From Paenibacillus bouchesdurhonensis (GTDB lineage: Bacteria; Bacillota; Bacilli; Paenibacillales; Paenibacillaceae), in the NCBI RefSeq assembly GCF_900155685.1, contig NZ_LT732548.1:4454330-4518329 (forward strand): a stretch of 64,000 nucleotides of DNA, in the 5' to 3' direction. The notes beneath the pieces were generated by a model. The model saw only the letters and a program-made list of their open reading frames with translations. It was not told the DNA's origin and did no database searches. The translations under genes and the position numbers were made by a program. Of this stretch, positions 55,101 to 62,577 are shown piece by piece. Within the stretch, counting starts at the first letter, position 1. Each line of letters starts with the position of its first letter.

Positions 55101-58100
55101 AGAATGCATCGATATCTCGCGCGCCGGGAAACCTGCCGGCCATCCCAATGATGGCAATATCCTGACGGATTGCCCCGGCAGAAGCGGTCTGTCCGTTTAT
55201 CCCCTCCACTGCAGCTTGCTCAGAATTTAAACCCTGGCTCTCCATTTCACCTGCATCAAAGGCAAGACTCTCAACTGGTTCAGTTAAATGCTCCGCGAGT
55301 TCGTGAATGGTCGGATAGTGAAACAAGGTCACAATCGCTATTTCCCGCTGTAGCAGGCGCTGCAGCATACTTTGTAGTTGAATAAGATTAATAGAATTGC
55401 CGCCAATCTCAAAATACTTATCATGAATGCTTACGTTCTCCAGACCTAATACCGATTTCCATGCCTGTGCAATCAATTGCTCCATTTCTGTTGTCGGGGT
55501 TATCGTATCTGGATTATTCCGAAGCTGCTGCTCAGGCTCCGGAAGAGACTTGCGATCCAGCTTCCCGTTTGGGGTAAGCGGAATTCGTTCCAGATATATG
55601 AAATAGGATGGAATGGCGTAGTCGGGCAATTTCTCCATCAGATAAGCTCGCAGGGATGCGGCAGGTGCCTGCTCTGTAGCAACGACATAAGCGCAAAGCT
55701 CTGTTTGTTCTCCACGCTTCCAGGTCGTAACAGCACTTTCTTGAATGAAAGGATGCTGAAGAAGAACGTTCTCAATTTCCCCTGTTTCGATGCGGTGCCC
55801 TCGAATCTTCACCTGATTATCTATCCGTCCCAAATATTCAACCTGACCATCCGAACGCCATCGCGCCATATCGCCTGTCTTGTACATCATTCCTTTTCCC
55901 CGGAAGCGATCCCATACAAATCGCTCTGCTGTAAGCTCTGGCTGATTCAAATAGCCACGTGCAACACCATCGCCGCCTACAACCAATTCACCCGGAATTC
56001 CAATGGGCATAAGCTGGCCATGACGATCAACGATATACACTGTCGAATTATGGATGGGTGAGCCGATGGGAACCTGCTCGCTATATTCCCGATCAATTCG
56101 GAAGCAGGTTGAAATCACCGTATTCTCGGTAGGTCCGTATGCATTCCAGATTGTCAGCTTCGGACAGGCTCGTCTAACAGCCTCAATATGCTTGGGCGAT
56201 AATACATCTCCGCCAACGACTAAATGCCGCATCCCGTTAAACATCTCCGGACGCTGCTGTGCCATTTGATTAAATAATGCCGGTGTAAGCAAGCCTGTTG
56301 AAATATTCTGCGCATGCAAATAGTTATCGAGCCTAGCCGGATCCAACAAAGTATGTTTATCGGCAATATGCAAGCTTGCCCCGTTCAATAACGCCCCAAA
56401 CACTTCAAAGGTAAGCGCATCAAAACCGATGGCTCCAGCCTGCAGCATCCGATCCTGCGGCACAATCTGTACATAGTTCGTATTGCAGACCAAACGTATA
56501 ATGTTCCGATGGGTTACGACAACCCCCTTGGGTGTGCCCGTAGAGCCTGAGGTATACATTACATAGGCCGGCTCAGTAGAATCATTTAAATGAACATCCA
56601 AGTTCCCTGCCTCACCCTGCTCTAGCAAAGTGCTGTCTAGTAAATGCACCTCTGCCTCTCCAGGTATATGCTTAGCGAGCTCTGGCAAGGCCAGCACCAG
56701 CACCACTTGCCCATTGCTCAGCATATATTCGATTCGTTCGCTGGGCTGAGCCGGGTCAAGAGGTAAATACGCGCCACCGGCCTTGAGTACGCCAAAAATG
56801 GCTGCAACCATTTCCGTGGATCTCCCTACCATAAGGCCGACGATCTGTCCCTGCTGAAAACCATTTTGCTGCAGTAAATGAGCAATCCGATTGGCTTGCT
56901 CATTTAGTTCGCTGTACGAATATGACTTCTGCCCATCGGAAACAGCAATCTGGTCGGGATACAGCTGCGCCCAATCCTCGAACAATTCATGAACCAGCTT
57001 CTCGTCGGGATATTCAACGGCCGTTTGATTAAACTGACGAATCCGTTGCTCTTCCTCCGGCAATAGAAGACTTAAATCCTGAAGCCTCGCACCCTCATCA
57101 GTTCCATTTTGACTAGCAAAGGAAATAATTTGCTCCAATATGTAGAGATAGCAATGAGCCAATCTCTCGATCCATTCTTTATTATAGGCTTCCGTATTGT
57201 AGACAAAGGACATCTCCAGCTCTGCTGTCATTTGAATCCGCAGCGTCAGATCAAATTCCGTTTCTTCTTCAGACCGATGTGAAGCAATCGCAAGCGTTCC
57301 TGACAAGTCAGTTAAAGCTTTGTCCAAAGGATAGTTCTCTATAACCACAAGCGAATCGAACGGATTGCCCCCTGTCCGCAGCCCTGCGTAAGCCTTAATA
57401 TCCGCGAGGGATGTTCCTGAATGCTCCTCTCGAACGTAAATAGAGCGATTGACTTGGCCTACAAGCTCAGACAAGCTGGATTCTGGACATGCCCGCATTC
57501 TGAAAGGGAGAGTGTTAATAAACAGACCGACCATCCGGTCGATATTTGAGATTGATGCATTTCGCCCGGACACCGTCGTCCCGAACATGACATCATCACT
57601 GTTGGTATAATACTGCAGCAAAATTCCCCACGCAGTATAAAAGAGAGCCGCCTGCGTCACTTCCTTATCCTGGGCATACCGTTGTATCTCTTTCATAAAT
57701 GAACTATCTCTAAACTGGTTATAGACAGAAACCTCCGTTTGATGTCCGGAATTCACTTTATGTTTTGGCATCGGAAGCGGTTTATTGCCTAACTCTTGCA
57801 AGTAATTTCTCCAATAGCTCTCCTGCTCCGGCTTATTCTGCTGCAGCATAGACACAAGCTGCTGCAACCGAGGTTTCCCCAGCAGCTCAGGCACCAATCC
57901 CTGCTGTAAGCTGTGATAAGCCTCCAGCCATTCCTTCAGTACTATGCCAGTGCTCCAGCCATCGAACAAAATATGATGGAAGCTCATGAGCATTGTATGT
58001 CTCCGCTCTGTCCGTTTAAACAACGTAATACGGAACGGCACCTCATCCAGTCTGAATTTCTCCGCTTTATCCGCCTGAATTGCTTCCGAAATGAGTTGAG

Positions 58101-58425
58101 CCTGCTTCGTCTCATCCTCATGGGTATAATTCAGAAAGCGAATGGCAGGGCGATGCCGCTTCAGTACAATTTGAACAGGTTGGCTGACTTCTTCCCATCG
58201 GAACACTACACGCAGCGCCTCATTAGCCTCTACTACATGCAGCCACGACTGTTCGAACAAAGCAGCTTCGATTTCCCCAATAATTTCCAACTCAATCAGT
58301 TCTACATATTGCGTAGTATCAGGATTCTTTAAATATTGAAGCAGCATCCCCGACTGCATCGGAGTCAAGGCCAAAACATCCTCAACATTGCTTCTGTCCA
58401 GCTTCTGAGATTCTCCCACACTCAC
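49144..58425 (-). CDS. Hybrid NRPS-PKS: C-A-PCP-KS-AT-KR-PCP-C
   Basis: 3093 residues. C domain with HHILFDG at 150-156; A domain (TSGSTGTPKG near 627) with extracted code D-A-F-L-V-G-A-V-I-K, hydrophobic and nearest to aliphatic/aromatic types; carrier near 1010; KS (TACSTSL near 1260); AT with GYSFG near 1708 and TAGH near 1807 instead of GHSxG and HAFH; KR (TGGLGYIG near 2268, AYSAAN near 2433); carrier GGDSL near 2585; terminal C with HHIVSDG near 2780. It would extend an amino acid by one hydroxymalonyl unit, reduce it, and pass it to leucine. A full N-terminal C domain means an upstream NRPS, beyond the right edge, feeds it. GTG start. Confidence 0.93.
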   Translation of the reverse strand: MSVGESQKLDRSNVEDVLALTPMQSGMLLQYLKNPDTTQYVELIELEIIGEIEAALFEQSWLHVVEANEALRVVFRWEEVSQPVQIVLKRHRPAIRFLNYTHEDETKQAQLISEAIQADKAEKFRLDEVPFRITLFKRTERRHTMLMSFHHILFDGWSTGIVLKEWLEAYHSLQQGLVPELLGKPRLQQLVSMLQQNKPEQESYWRNYLQELGNKPLPMPKHKVNSGHQTEVSVYNQFRDSSFMKEIQRYAQDKEVTQAALFYTAWGILLQYYTNSDDVMFGTTVSGRNASISNIDRMVGLFINTLPFRMRACPESSLSELVGQVNRSIYVREEHSGTSLADIKAYAGLRTGGNPFDSLVVIENYPLDKALTDLSGTLAIASHRSEEETEFDLTLRIQMTAELEMSFVYNTEAYNKEWIERLAHCYLYILEQIISFASQNGTDEGARLQDLSLLLPEEEQRIRQFNQTAVEYPDEKLVHELFEDWAQLYPDQIAVSDGQKSYSYSELNEQANRIAHLLQQNGFQQGQIVGLMVGRSTEMVAAIFGVLKAGGAYLPLDPAQPSERIEYMLSNGQVVLVLALPELAKHIPGEAEVHLLDSTLLEQGEAGNLDVHLNDSTEPAYVMYTSGSTGTPKGVVVTHRNIIRLVCNTNYVQIVPQDRMLQAGAIGFDALTFEVFGALLNGASLHIADKHTLLDPARLDNYLHAQNISTGLLTPALFNQMAQQRPEMFNGMRHLVVGGDVLSPKHIEAVRRACPKLTIWNAYGPTENTVISTCFRIDREYSEQVPIGSPIHNSTVYIVDRHGQLMPIGIPGELVVGGDGVARGYLNQPELTAERFVWDRFRGKGMMYKTGDMARWRSDGQVEYLGRIDNQVKIRGHRIETGEIENVLLQHPFIQESAVTTWKRGEQTELCAYVVATEQAPAASLRAYLMEKLPDYAIPSYFIYLERIPLTPNGKLDRKSLPEPEQQLRNNPDTITPTTEMEQLIAQAWKSVLGLENVSIHDKYFEIGGNSINLIQLQSMLQRLLQREIAIVTLFHYPTIHELAEHLTEPVESLAFDAGEMESQGLNSEQAAVEGINGQTASAGAIRQDIAIIGMAGRFPGARDIDAFWNNLVQGKESISFFTENELAEYGFDRELMKRPEFVKAKGVLDDMDQFDPAFFGYTPDQAAMMDPQIRLLHECAWHALEDAGCDPERSDSTIGLFAGVTNNFHWLSQLSDRLHGSLSDMFEVDSLNDSYTVSTRISHKLNLKGPAISLQTACSTSLVAVHLACQSILNGDCEMALAGGASIVLPHKSGYLYQEGMVKSPDGHCRTFDAKAKGTIGGDGVAFVALKSLDAAIANGDQIYAVIKGSAINNDGSRKVGFTAPSVQGQADAIAKALKAARVPAESITYVEAHGSGTTLGDPIEIEALTKAFHTSKKGFCRIGSVKTNIGHLDAAAGVAGLIKTALALRYKQIPPSLHFETPNPNINFSDSPFIVNSELTKWERGAHPLRAGVSSFGIGGTNAHVIVEEAPVYEAAEGERDAQLLVLSAQSPAALDEITGSLVAYLQKNRSEALADVAYTLQNGRRHFKYRRMLCCESTAEAIEALTPVNHKTGFDERKVLSYVTRDARKSAVFMFSGQGSQYIHMGAGLYEEEPVFRAEMDHCFALYREITGEDLKEMIYPSENHELAAEHLTQTRYIQPAIFILQYSLARLLLVWGIKPEAMIGYSFGEYAAACLAKVMSLEEAMKLIILRGELMQSAPAGAMLSVPLTEDKLKPFLSGSLSLGVVNGESCIVAGTDDEITALEQTLRTHKLMCMRLPVSTAGHSSLLQAVIEPFAAAVRKVKLQPPMIPYVSTTTGGWITAEEATDPDYWIRHMTDTVRFAEGIARLAQQTDRLFIEIGPGQDLTVLVRRHLNTNRGQQAVNLIRPAQREASDVGLLVNRIGRLWMYGLPVQWKAFHRSFRTIVALPGYSFARQRYWLDEQAGMKPQAVALIGTGGRQEHEKLGKLPDMADWFYSPTWRKLPIPRPTLSEGERQSASANSHCWLVFLNEANTIDDVNQCCDSGASSFGRELTDRIAGLASQVITVSPGEHFMEAGAANYILNPQVEEHYKKLFADLQVKGLMPTRLLHTWGIRERNAFDDHSIWLRTTQELGFYSLLYTAKAMKQYSDGADVHLWVLSSSMQAVAGEEALYPEKATVLGPCRVIPQELPFMQCSSIDVLLPKEGSWQRDKLLDRLLEELRSMRFELATAYRDNQRWVLDYEPIRVAEPTENTPGLRQGGVYLITGGLGYIGQVLGSYLAKSVQAKLVLTSRSSFPARESWEEWLNTHEEDDSVSKQIRRLYQLEQEGAEVLVLRAEAADLSQMQSAIAAAEAEFGSIHGVIHAAGMTGDAAFSMLEETDEMLCEQHFSAKLYGLLVLEQVLTDKELDFCLLTSSLSPMLGGLGFVAYSAANHFMDAYVHDYNRRSRVPWTCINWDGWQLQEEQTIRGQAGNRASISELLIVPEEGVELFRRLFTVGEVNQLVISTGDLQNRIKKWVKREAQDSYSTLPAGDEIYYARPALSGEYETPATDTERQLCGIWERLFRIESIGVHDDFFELGGDSLKAITVVTAIHKELRVEISLPDFFNMSTIRQLSNYIESAEQSDYFDIEPAQEQAYYELSSAQKRLYLIQQMGKEHTGYNEIVAGILEGSLDPERLAAVFRRLIERHESLRTSFEPVNGKPMQRIHPTVPFEMESADFTTENYPDCELEEGERIREAIERFVRPFDLGRAPLMRAGLLKLGDKRHMLMVDMHHIVSDGLSQDIFVNDFMALYGGRALPELTLQYKDFSEWQNKVMVTEAMKKQGDYWLQQLADAPTLSLRTDYPRPAMRSFRGSRIEFALDESRVEALKSLCLKEDVTLFMALLAVFNLLLAKLSVQDDIIIGTPIAGRKQQALQLIIGKFVNMLPIRIRLNVEMSFIELLQAVRATTLEAFANQEYQFEEMVQGLGKERELARNPIFDVVFAMQNMQNPDMSIPGLALHPFSYVHDAAHFDLSLIAEEDGEYLSFKLEYSTSLFRRETIERFAKYMEDIVTSVLKNPSIQLKDIAIEHHLAEPEPVFLASAQGEFEL

Positions 58426-58479
58426 CCGTCCTTTCTGATACCGATCTTGTGCCGCCTGCTACCAGTTCAATGCATCCTG

Positions 58480-59649
58480 CTATTGGTTCACTGTATACCG
58501 TTTTTTCATCCCATATTTCCGCAATCCATATTGAGAAATGACCTGCTGCTGAATCTGACTCGTGCCTTCGATAATTTCCAGCACTCTGGCATCCCGAAAC
58601 AACCGCTCAGCCGGATAGTCACTATGACAGCCATTACCTCCATGGACTTGCACATTATCATTCGTTACCTCTACTGCAGCCTTCGACGTAAAATACTTGG
58701 CAATCGTCGTTTCATGAATGGCCTCCGCATCGCCAATACGGCGCAACTCTCCCGCGCTCAGGCACAGAGTACGAGCGGCATGTACCTTGGTTACCGCATC
58801 GCCGATCATTCCTTTGATCAATTGAAAATGATGCAGCTTCTCTCCAAACTGTGAACGGGATCTGGAGTAGGACGCCATTGACTCAAGCGCTTCAACCGCG
58901 ATAGCCGCACCCGCCCAGGCAATACTGTAACGACCATGATCCAGCGCAGTGGAGACAATATAAGTAAAACCGCCCCCCACATTACCTAGCACATTCTCCT
59001 CTGGAACCTCTACCTCATTAAATTCAATTTCAGCAAGATGCGCCGCTCTATTGCCGAGCATCCCCTGCAATGGCTTCACATCTACTCCCCTACGGTCGCT
59101 CTCGACGAAAAAGGCGGTTATTTGTCCAGACAAATCCACGGCAATGACTACAAAGAAATCAGCTATGCCAGCAAGAGTAATCCATTTCTTCTTGCCATTT
59201 AAAATAAATCTGTTGCCTTCATGCCGATAAGTGGTTTGTACGCTTTTGGCATCCGAGCCAACGTTGGGTTCCGATAAAGCAAACGCCCCTAGCTTCTCTG
59301 CCTTCGCCATCTGCGGAAGCCAATAGCTTTTTTGTTCCTCGGTTCCAAAACGCAGAATGGTCTCGCCGAGCAGCGAGGTTTGCACGGTCAGCATAGCTCT
59401 GGTGTTGCTGCAGGCCTTGCCAATTTGCTCAGTGAACAGACCATAGGCCACCGGATCAAGGCCCAAGCCGCCATATTTCACTGGCCAACTGGCTCCCAAA
59501 TAACCTAATGACCCCATACGTTGAATTAGATTACGGGGAAGCTCTCCGCTAGCATCGATCAAACCCGCCTGTGGACGAACCTCCTCGGCGGCGAACTGCT
59601 TGGCTTCTTCAATAATTGAAGCAGCAGAAGTGCATGTATGAGCATTCAC
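58480..59649 (-). CDS. Acyl-CoA dehydrogenase-like flavoenzyme of the hydroxymalonyl-ACP set
   Basis: 389 residues, full length for the family. FAD-binding stretches FALSEPNVGSDAKSV and KKWITLAGIADFFVV, and the C-terminal catalytic glutamate region VLEIIEGTSQIQQ, are intact. In zwittermicin and FK520-type pathways the equivalent enzyme (ZmaE, FkbI) oxidises the three-carbon unit held on an ACP rather than a CoA ester. Its place next to ACP, FkbH and a 3-hydroxyacyl-CoA dehydrogenase supports that role. GTG start after a GGAGGTG site. Confidence 0.9.
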   Translation of the reverse strand: MNAHTCTSAASIIEEAKQFAAEEVRPQAGLIDASGELPRNLIQRMGSLGYLGASWPVKYGGLGLDPVAYGLFTEQIGKACSNTRAMLTVQTSLLGETILRFGTEEQKSYWLPQMAKAEKLGAFALSEPNVGSDAKSVQTTYRHEGNRFILNGKKKWITLAGIADFFVVIAVDLSGQITAFFVESDRRGVDVKPLQGMLGNRAAHLAEIEFNEVEVPEENVLGNVGGGFTYIVSTALDHGRYSIAWAGAAIAVEALESMASYSRSRSQFGEKLHHFQLIKGMIGDAVTKVHAARTLCLSAGELRRIGDAEAIHETTIAKYFTSKAAVEVTNDNVQVHGGNGCHSDYPAERLFRDARVLEIIEGTSQIQQQVISQYGLRKYGMKKRYTVNQ

Positions 59650-59653
59650 CGGC

Positions 59654-59905
59654 TTACACCTCCTGCTTATGCTTGCCGATGAGCCTTACAATGCTGTTTA
59701 AGGTACTAAAATTCGCAATATCCAAATCCTCATTTGCAACTGTAATGCCGAACTCCTGCTCAATATAACCAAGCAATTTCATCGCAAACAAGGAATTCAC
59801 AAACCCCATTTGGAATATGTTATCATCGTCCGTGAACACAGCTTCGTCCTCAAATACAATCAGGTTGCTCTCAATAAAATTCCGGATTTTTTCCTTCATC
59901 TCCAT
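59654..59905 (-). CDS. Acyl carrier protein for extender-unit synthesis (FkbJ/ZmaD type)
   Basis: 83 residues. Ser38 in GFVNSLFAMKLL is the phosphopantetheine site; the NSLF form is typical of ACPs that carry glyceryl and then hydroxy- or methoxymalonyl units. Five bases after the FkbH gene and four before the dehydrogenase gene. The loaded ACP should donate its unit to the atypical AT of the 49144-58425 protein. Confidence 0.92.
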   Translation of the reverse strand: MEMKEKIRNFIESNLIVFEDEAVFTDDDNIFQMGFVNSLFAMKLLGYIEQEFGITVANEDLDIANFSTLNSIVRLIGKHKQEV

Positions 59906-59910
59906 ATCGG

Positions 59911-60975
59911 TTACCCCTTTCTCCCTGAAACCGTCACCTTAACTTCAATGTAAGGCGGAAACGGCTGAATTTGCCTTAAGTTATTTTCAAATACGATATT
60001 TCCTTGACCATCATTTGCGATTTCTGCAAAGTCAGCGAAACGATAGGTGATATACATCATCCTGTTCCGGTCGGTCTGCTTAAAATCAGCACGCAGCACC
60101 TTACCTTCATTTTTTGCCTGCTGCATAATATAAGTCAGCATAACGGTGCCGACACCCCGCGACATAACCCGGCAAGACATCAACAGCAGCTTCAGATGCC
60201 AGTGGTCTTCCTTAAGTTCAATGAGTGCAAGGCCAATTTTCCCATAGGAACCGTATTTATCCGTTAATTCACAGACTAGCAATAAAAAGTCCGGAGATTG
60301 CCTGATTCGATCCAGCTCTTCATAGCTGAATGTATAGCCCGTTGTATTGAGCTGGTTCGTGCGAAGCGTCAGTTCTTCCGCCCGTTTTAAATCCTCCTCC
60401 ATCGCCTCGCTGATCATAAATCGCATCTCCAGCGAGCGCAAAAACTCCTCTTGCGGCCCCCGAAACTCAGCTTCCTCCTGCTTCCTTTGGATATCCTCCA
60501 GATACATAACACGCCGCCGTTTAGAATCTTCAGTAATGAATCGGGGATTTAGACGGGGATGATCGATAAGCGTCAAATAGTCGTCTGCATGAATGCATTC
60601 TACCTCGGGATGCACGCTCCTTACCTCATCAAGCTCGAAAGGCTGATCATCGATAAACAGAAGTGTATCCTTGCCAATGTTCAAGTTGCTGTAAATACTT
60701 TCAATCGAGCTGGATTTGGCGTTCCAGTTGATTTCGGGATATAGAAAAAATTCTTCAATGCCCAGCTCCCGCAATTTGTTCATCGCATGATCTCGATCAT
60801 TTCTGCTGGCAATGGAATGCAGTATACCTCGGGAATCTAGCGTGGCAAGAATATCCCTCATATTCGGCCTCAGCTCTACCTCATTGGATTCCAGCAAAAT
60901 GCCATTCCACATCGTATGATCCAGATCCCATACGATGCATTTGATCTCCTTCGGCTTCTTCGGCTCCTTATTCAC
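59911..60975 (-). CDS. FkbH-like glyceryl-ACP synthase
   Basis: 354 residues from the GTG at 60975, which has GGGAGGG six bases upstream; a TTG at 61005 lacks one. HAD motif WDLDHTMWNGILLE with the DxDxT nucleophile, and cysteine in LLMSCRVMSRGVG in the acyl-transfer part. It dephosphorylates 1,3-bisphosphoglycerate-derived glyceryl and places it on the neighbouring ACP, the first step to hydroxymalonyl-ACP. No O-methyltransferase is nearby, so the unit probably stays hydroxymalonyl rather than methoxymalonyl. Confidence 0.92.
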   Translation of the reverse strand: MNKEPKKPKEIKCIVWDLDHTMWNGILLESNEVELRPNMRDILATLDSRGILHSIASRNDRDHAMNKLRELGIEEFFLYPEINWNAKSSSIESIYSNLNIGKDTLLFIDDQPFELDEVRSVHPEVECIHADDYLTLIDHPRLNPRFITEDSKRRRVMYLEDIQRKQEEAEFRGPQEEFLRSLEMRFMISEAMEEDLKRAEELTLRTNQLNTTGYTFSYEELDRIRQSPDFLLLVCELTDKYGSYGKIGLALIELKEDHWHLKLLLMSCRVMSRGVGTVMLTYIMQQAKNEGKVLRADFKQTDRNRMMYITYRFADFAEIANDGQGNIVFENNLRQIQPFPPYIEVKVTVSGRKG

Positions 60976-60988
60976 GAAATGCCCTCCC

Positions 60989-61843
60989 TTACAAACGATA
61001 TTCAAAAAAGCCTTTCCCAGCTTTCTTCCCTAAATACCCGGCATCCACCATTTTCACAAGCAGCGGACAAGGCCGGAATTTGGGGTCTTTGTAACTGTCA
61101 TAAAGCACATTAAGTGAATAAAGAATCGTATCCAAGCCAATGAGGTCACATGTAGCCAGCGGCCCCATTTTATGTTCAAACCCAAGACGAAAGATTTTGT
61201 CCACATCCTGCGGCTCAGCTACCTTGTCCTGAATCAGCCAAACGCACTCATTGATCATCTGCATCAGCACGCGGTTCGTAACGAAGCCTGGAAAATCATT
61301 GACGACAACCGGCACCTTATCGAAGGACTGCAGGAATTCCTTGCCTATGCGGATCGTCTCTTCGGAAGTGTGTTCTCCGCGGATCACCTCGACCAGCTTC
61401 TTCATCGGAACCGGGTTCATAAAATGCATGCCAATCACTCTCTCGGGTCTCGGCATAAGCGCGCCAATTTTAGTTATCGAGACACAGCTTGTATTGGCTG
61501 CATAATAGACATCCATCCCACATACCTCTGCCAGTTCAAGATATACTTTCTTCTTCATGTCCCAATCTTCGGTAATATTCTCGATAACAAACTGTGTTTC
61601 TCCGAACTTGTCATAGCTTGTCGTAAAGGTTATTCGCTCGATCACTTCCTCCAGAGAAAGCTGTTTGGTCTTCGGCTTCACCATCTTTAACAGGCGAAAT
61701 TCAGACTGGATCTTCTCCTTTGCCCGCCGTACGGCTGCTTCGTCGATATCCTTGAGGATCACCTTATATCCGTTGCAAGCCAAATCTAGGGCAACATCAC
61801 TCCCCATTACTCCGGCCCCAACAACGCCAACAGTTTGAATCAT
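60989..61843 (-). CDS. 3-hydroxyacyl-CoA dehydrogenase-like enzyme of the hydroxymalonyl-ACP set
   Basis: 284 residues from the ATG at 61843, which overlaps the thioesterase stop (ATGA) and has AAAGGAG nine bases upstream. N-terminal NAD-binding motif VGVVGAGVMGSDVA, conserved MHFMNPVPMKKLVEVI and NDFPGFVTNRVLM. In zwittermicin-type pathways this enzyme (ZmaG) oxidises glyceryl-ACP. Otherwise it looks like an ordinary 3-hydroxybutyryl-CoA dehydrogenase; the role rests on gene context. Confidence 0.9.
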   Translation of the reverse strand: MIQTVGVVGAGVMGSDVALDLACNGYKVILKDIDEAAVRRAKEKIQSEFRLLKMVKPKTKQLSLEEVIERITFTTSYDKFGETQFVIENITEDWDMKKKVYLELAEVCGMDVYYAANTSCVSITKIGALMPRPERVIGMHFMNPVPMKKLVEVIRGEHTSEETIRIGKEFLQSFDKVPVVVNDFPGFVTNRVLMQMINECVWLIQDKVAEPQDVDKIFRLGFEHKMGPLATCDLIGLDTILYSLNVLYDSYKDPKFRPCPLLVKMVDAGYLGKKAGKGFFEYRL

Positions 61844-62577
61844 AATCCACGGCTCCTTTCTGGTGAACATAATACTGGATTGCAAAGTACTTGATGAATT
61901 AGGGAAACTACCTGTTCAGTCTGCTCATTGATGAAAAAATGGCCGCCTTGAAACGAATAAACCTGGCAGGACTTGCTGCTATATCTCGCCCATTCCGATA
62001 GCACGTAGTCTTCTGTAGCCGGATCATCAATTCCATTTAATACAGAAATGTCGCAATGAATTAAATCGGGCTTGCTTGTAAATGCATGTGTTTCTATCAG
62101 TTCTAAATCTCTGCGCAGGACCGGCAAGAAGAGCTGAATAAGCTCCTCTCTTTCAAACAATTCCTCCTCAGTACCGCCAAATTGCTTGATTTCCTGCTGC
62201 AAACGCTCATCTGACAGTAAGTGAAGAACATTATTTTTCTTAGCATGAGGCGGGTAGGTTCCCGAAACGAAAAGATGAGCTGGCTCCCGCTTTAAACGCT
62301 GCTTAGTCATATGAGCCAGCTCATAGGCAATTAATGCTCCCATACTGTGGCCAAACAAAAGGAATGGTATATCGTCTTCTATGCTAGATTCCAATTGGCT
62401 GTAGAGATCCTCAAGCATCTCATGCATACTTAGGTAATGAGATTCCGCCATCCTTCTGCCTCGAGCAGCAAGTTCCAGTGGGTGTATTTCAATGTCTTCA
62501 TGCAAATAACGCTTCCAACGATGGTAGACCGTTGCTGAGCCGCCTGCATAAGGCAAGCAAAAGAGCTTAAATTTCAC
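61840..62577 (-). CDS. Type II thioesterase (external editing)
   Basis: 245 residues with the alpha/beta-hydrolase nucleophile elbow GHSMG (Ser78), the early FCLPYAGGS segment, and a late GGHFF histidine motif. Type II enzymes of this sort clear misprimed or stalled acyl groups from NRPS/PKS carriers. Because no thioesterase domain is fused to the last module, it could also help release. GTG start directly after the stop of the preceding gene, with an AAGGAGGTG site. Confidence 0.92.
   Translation of the reverse strand: MKFKLFCLPYAGGSATVYHRWKRYLHEDIEIHPLELAARGRRMAESHYLSMHEMLEDLYSQLESSIEDDIPFLLFGHSMGALIAYELAHMTKQRLKREPAHLFVSGTYPPHAKKNNVLHLLSDERLQQEIKQFGGTEEELFEREELIQLFLPVLRRDLELIETHAFTSKPDLIHCDISVLNGIDDPATEDYVLSEWARYSSKSCQVYSFQGGHFFINEQTEQVVSLIHQVLCNPVLCSPERSRGL

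Noticed and set aside
27336-58425. Numerous plus-strand frames of 60-210 codons opposite the megasynthases
   Set aside because: All are mirror images of conserved KS, AT, KR, C and A domain codons, without ribosome sites or recognisable domains.
58480-61843. Methoxymalonyl-ACP pathway
   Set aside because: The four genes fit, but no O-methyltransferase is present in the window, so hydroxymalonyl is the simpler reading.
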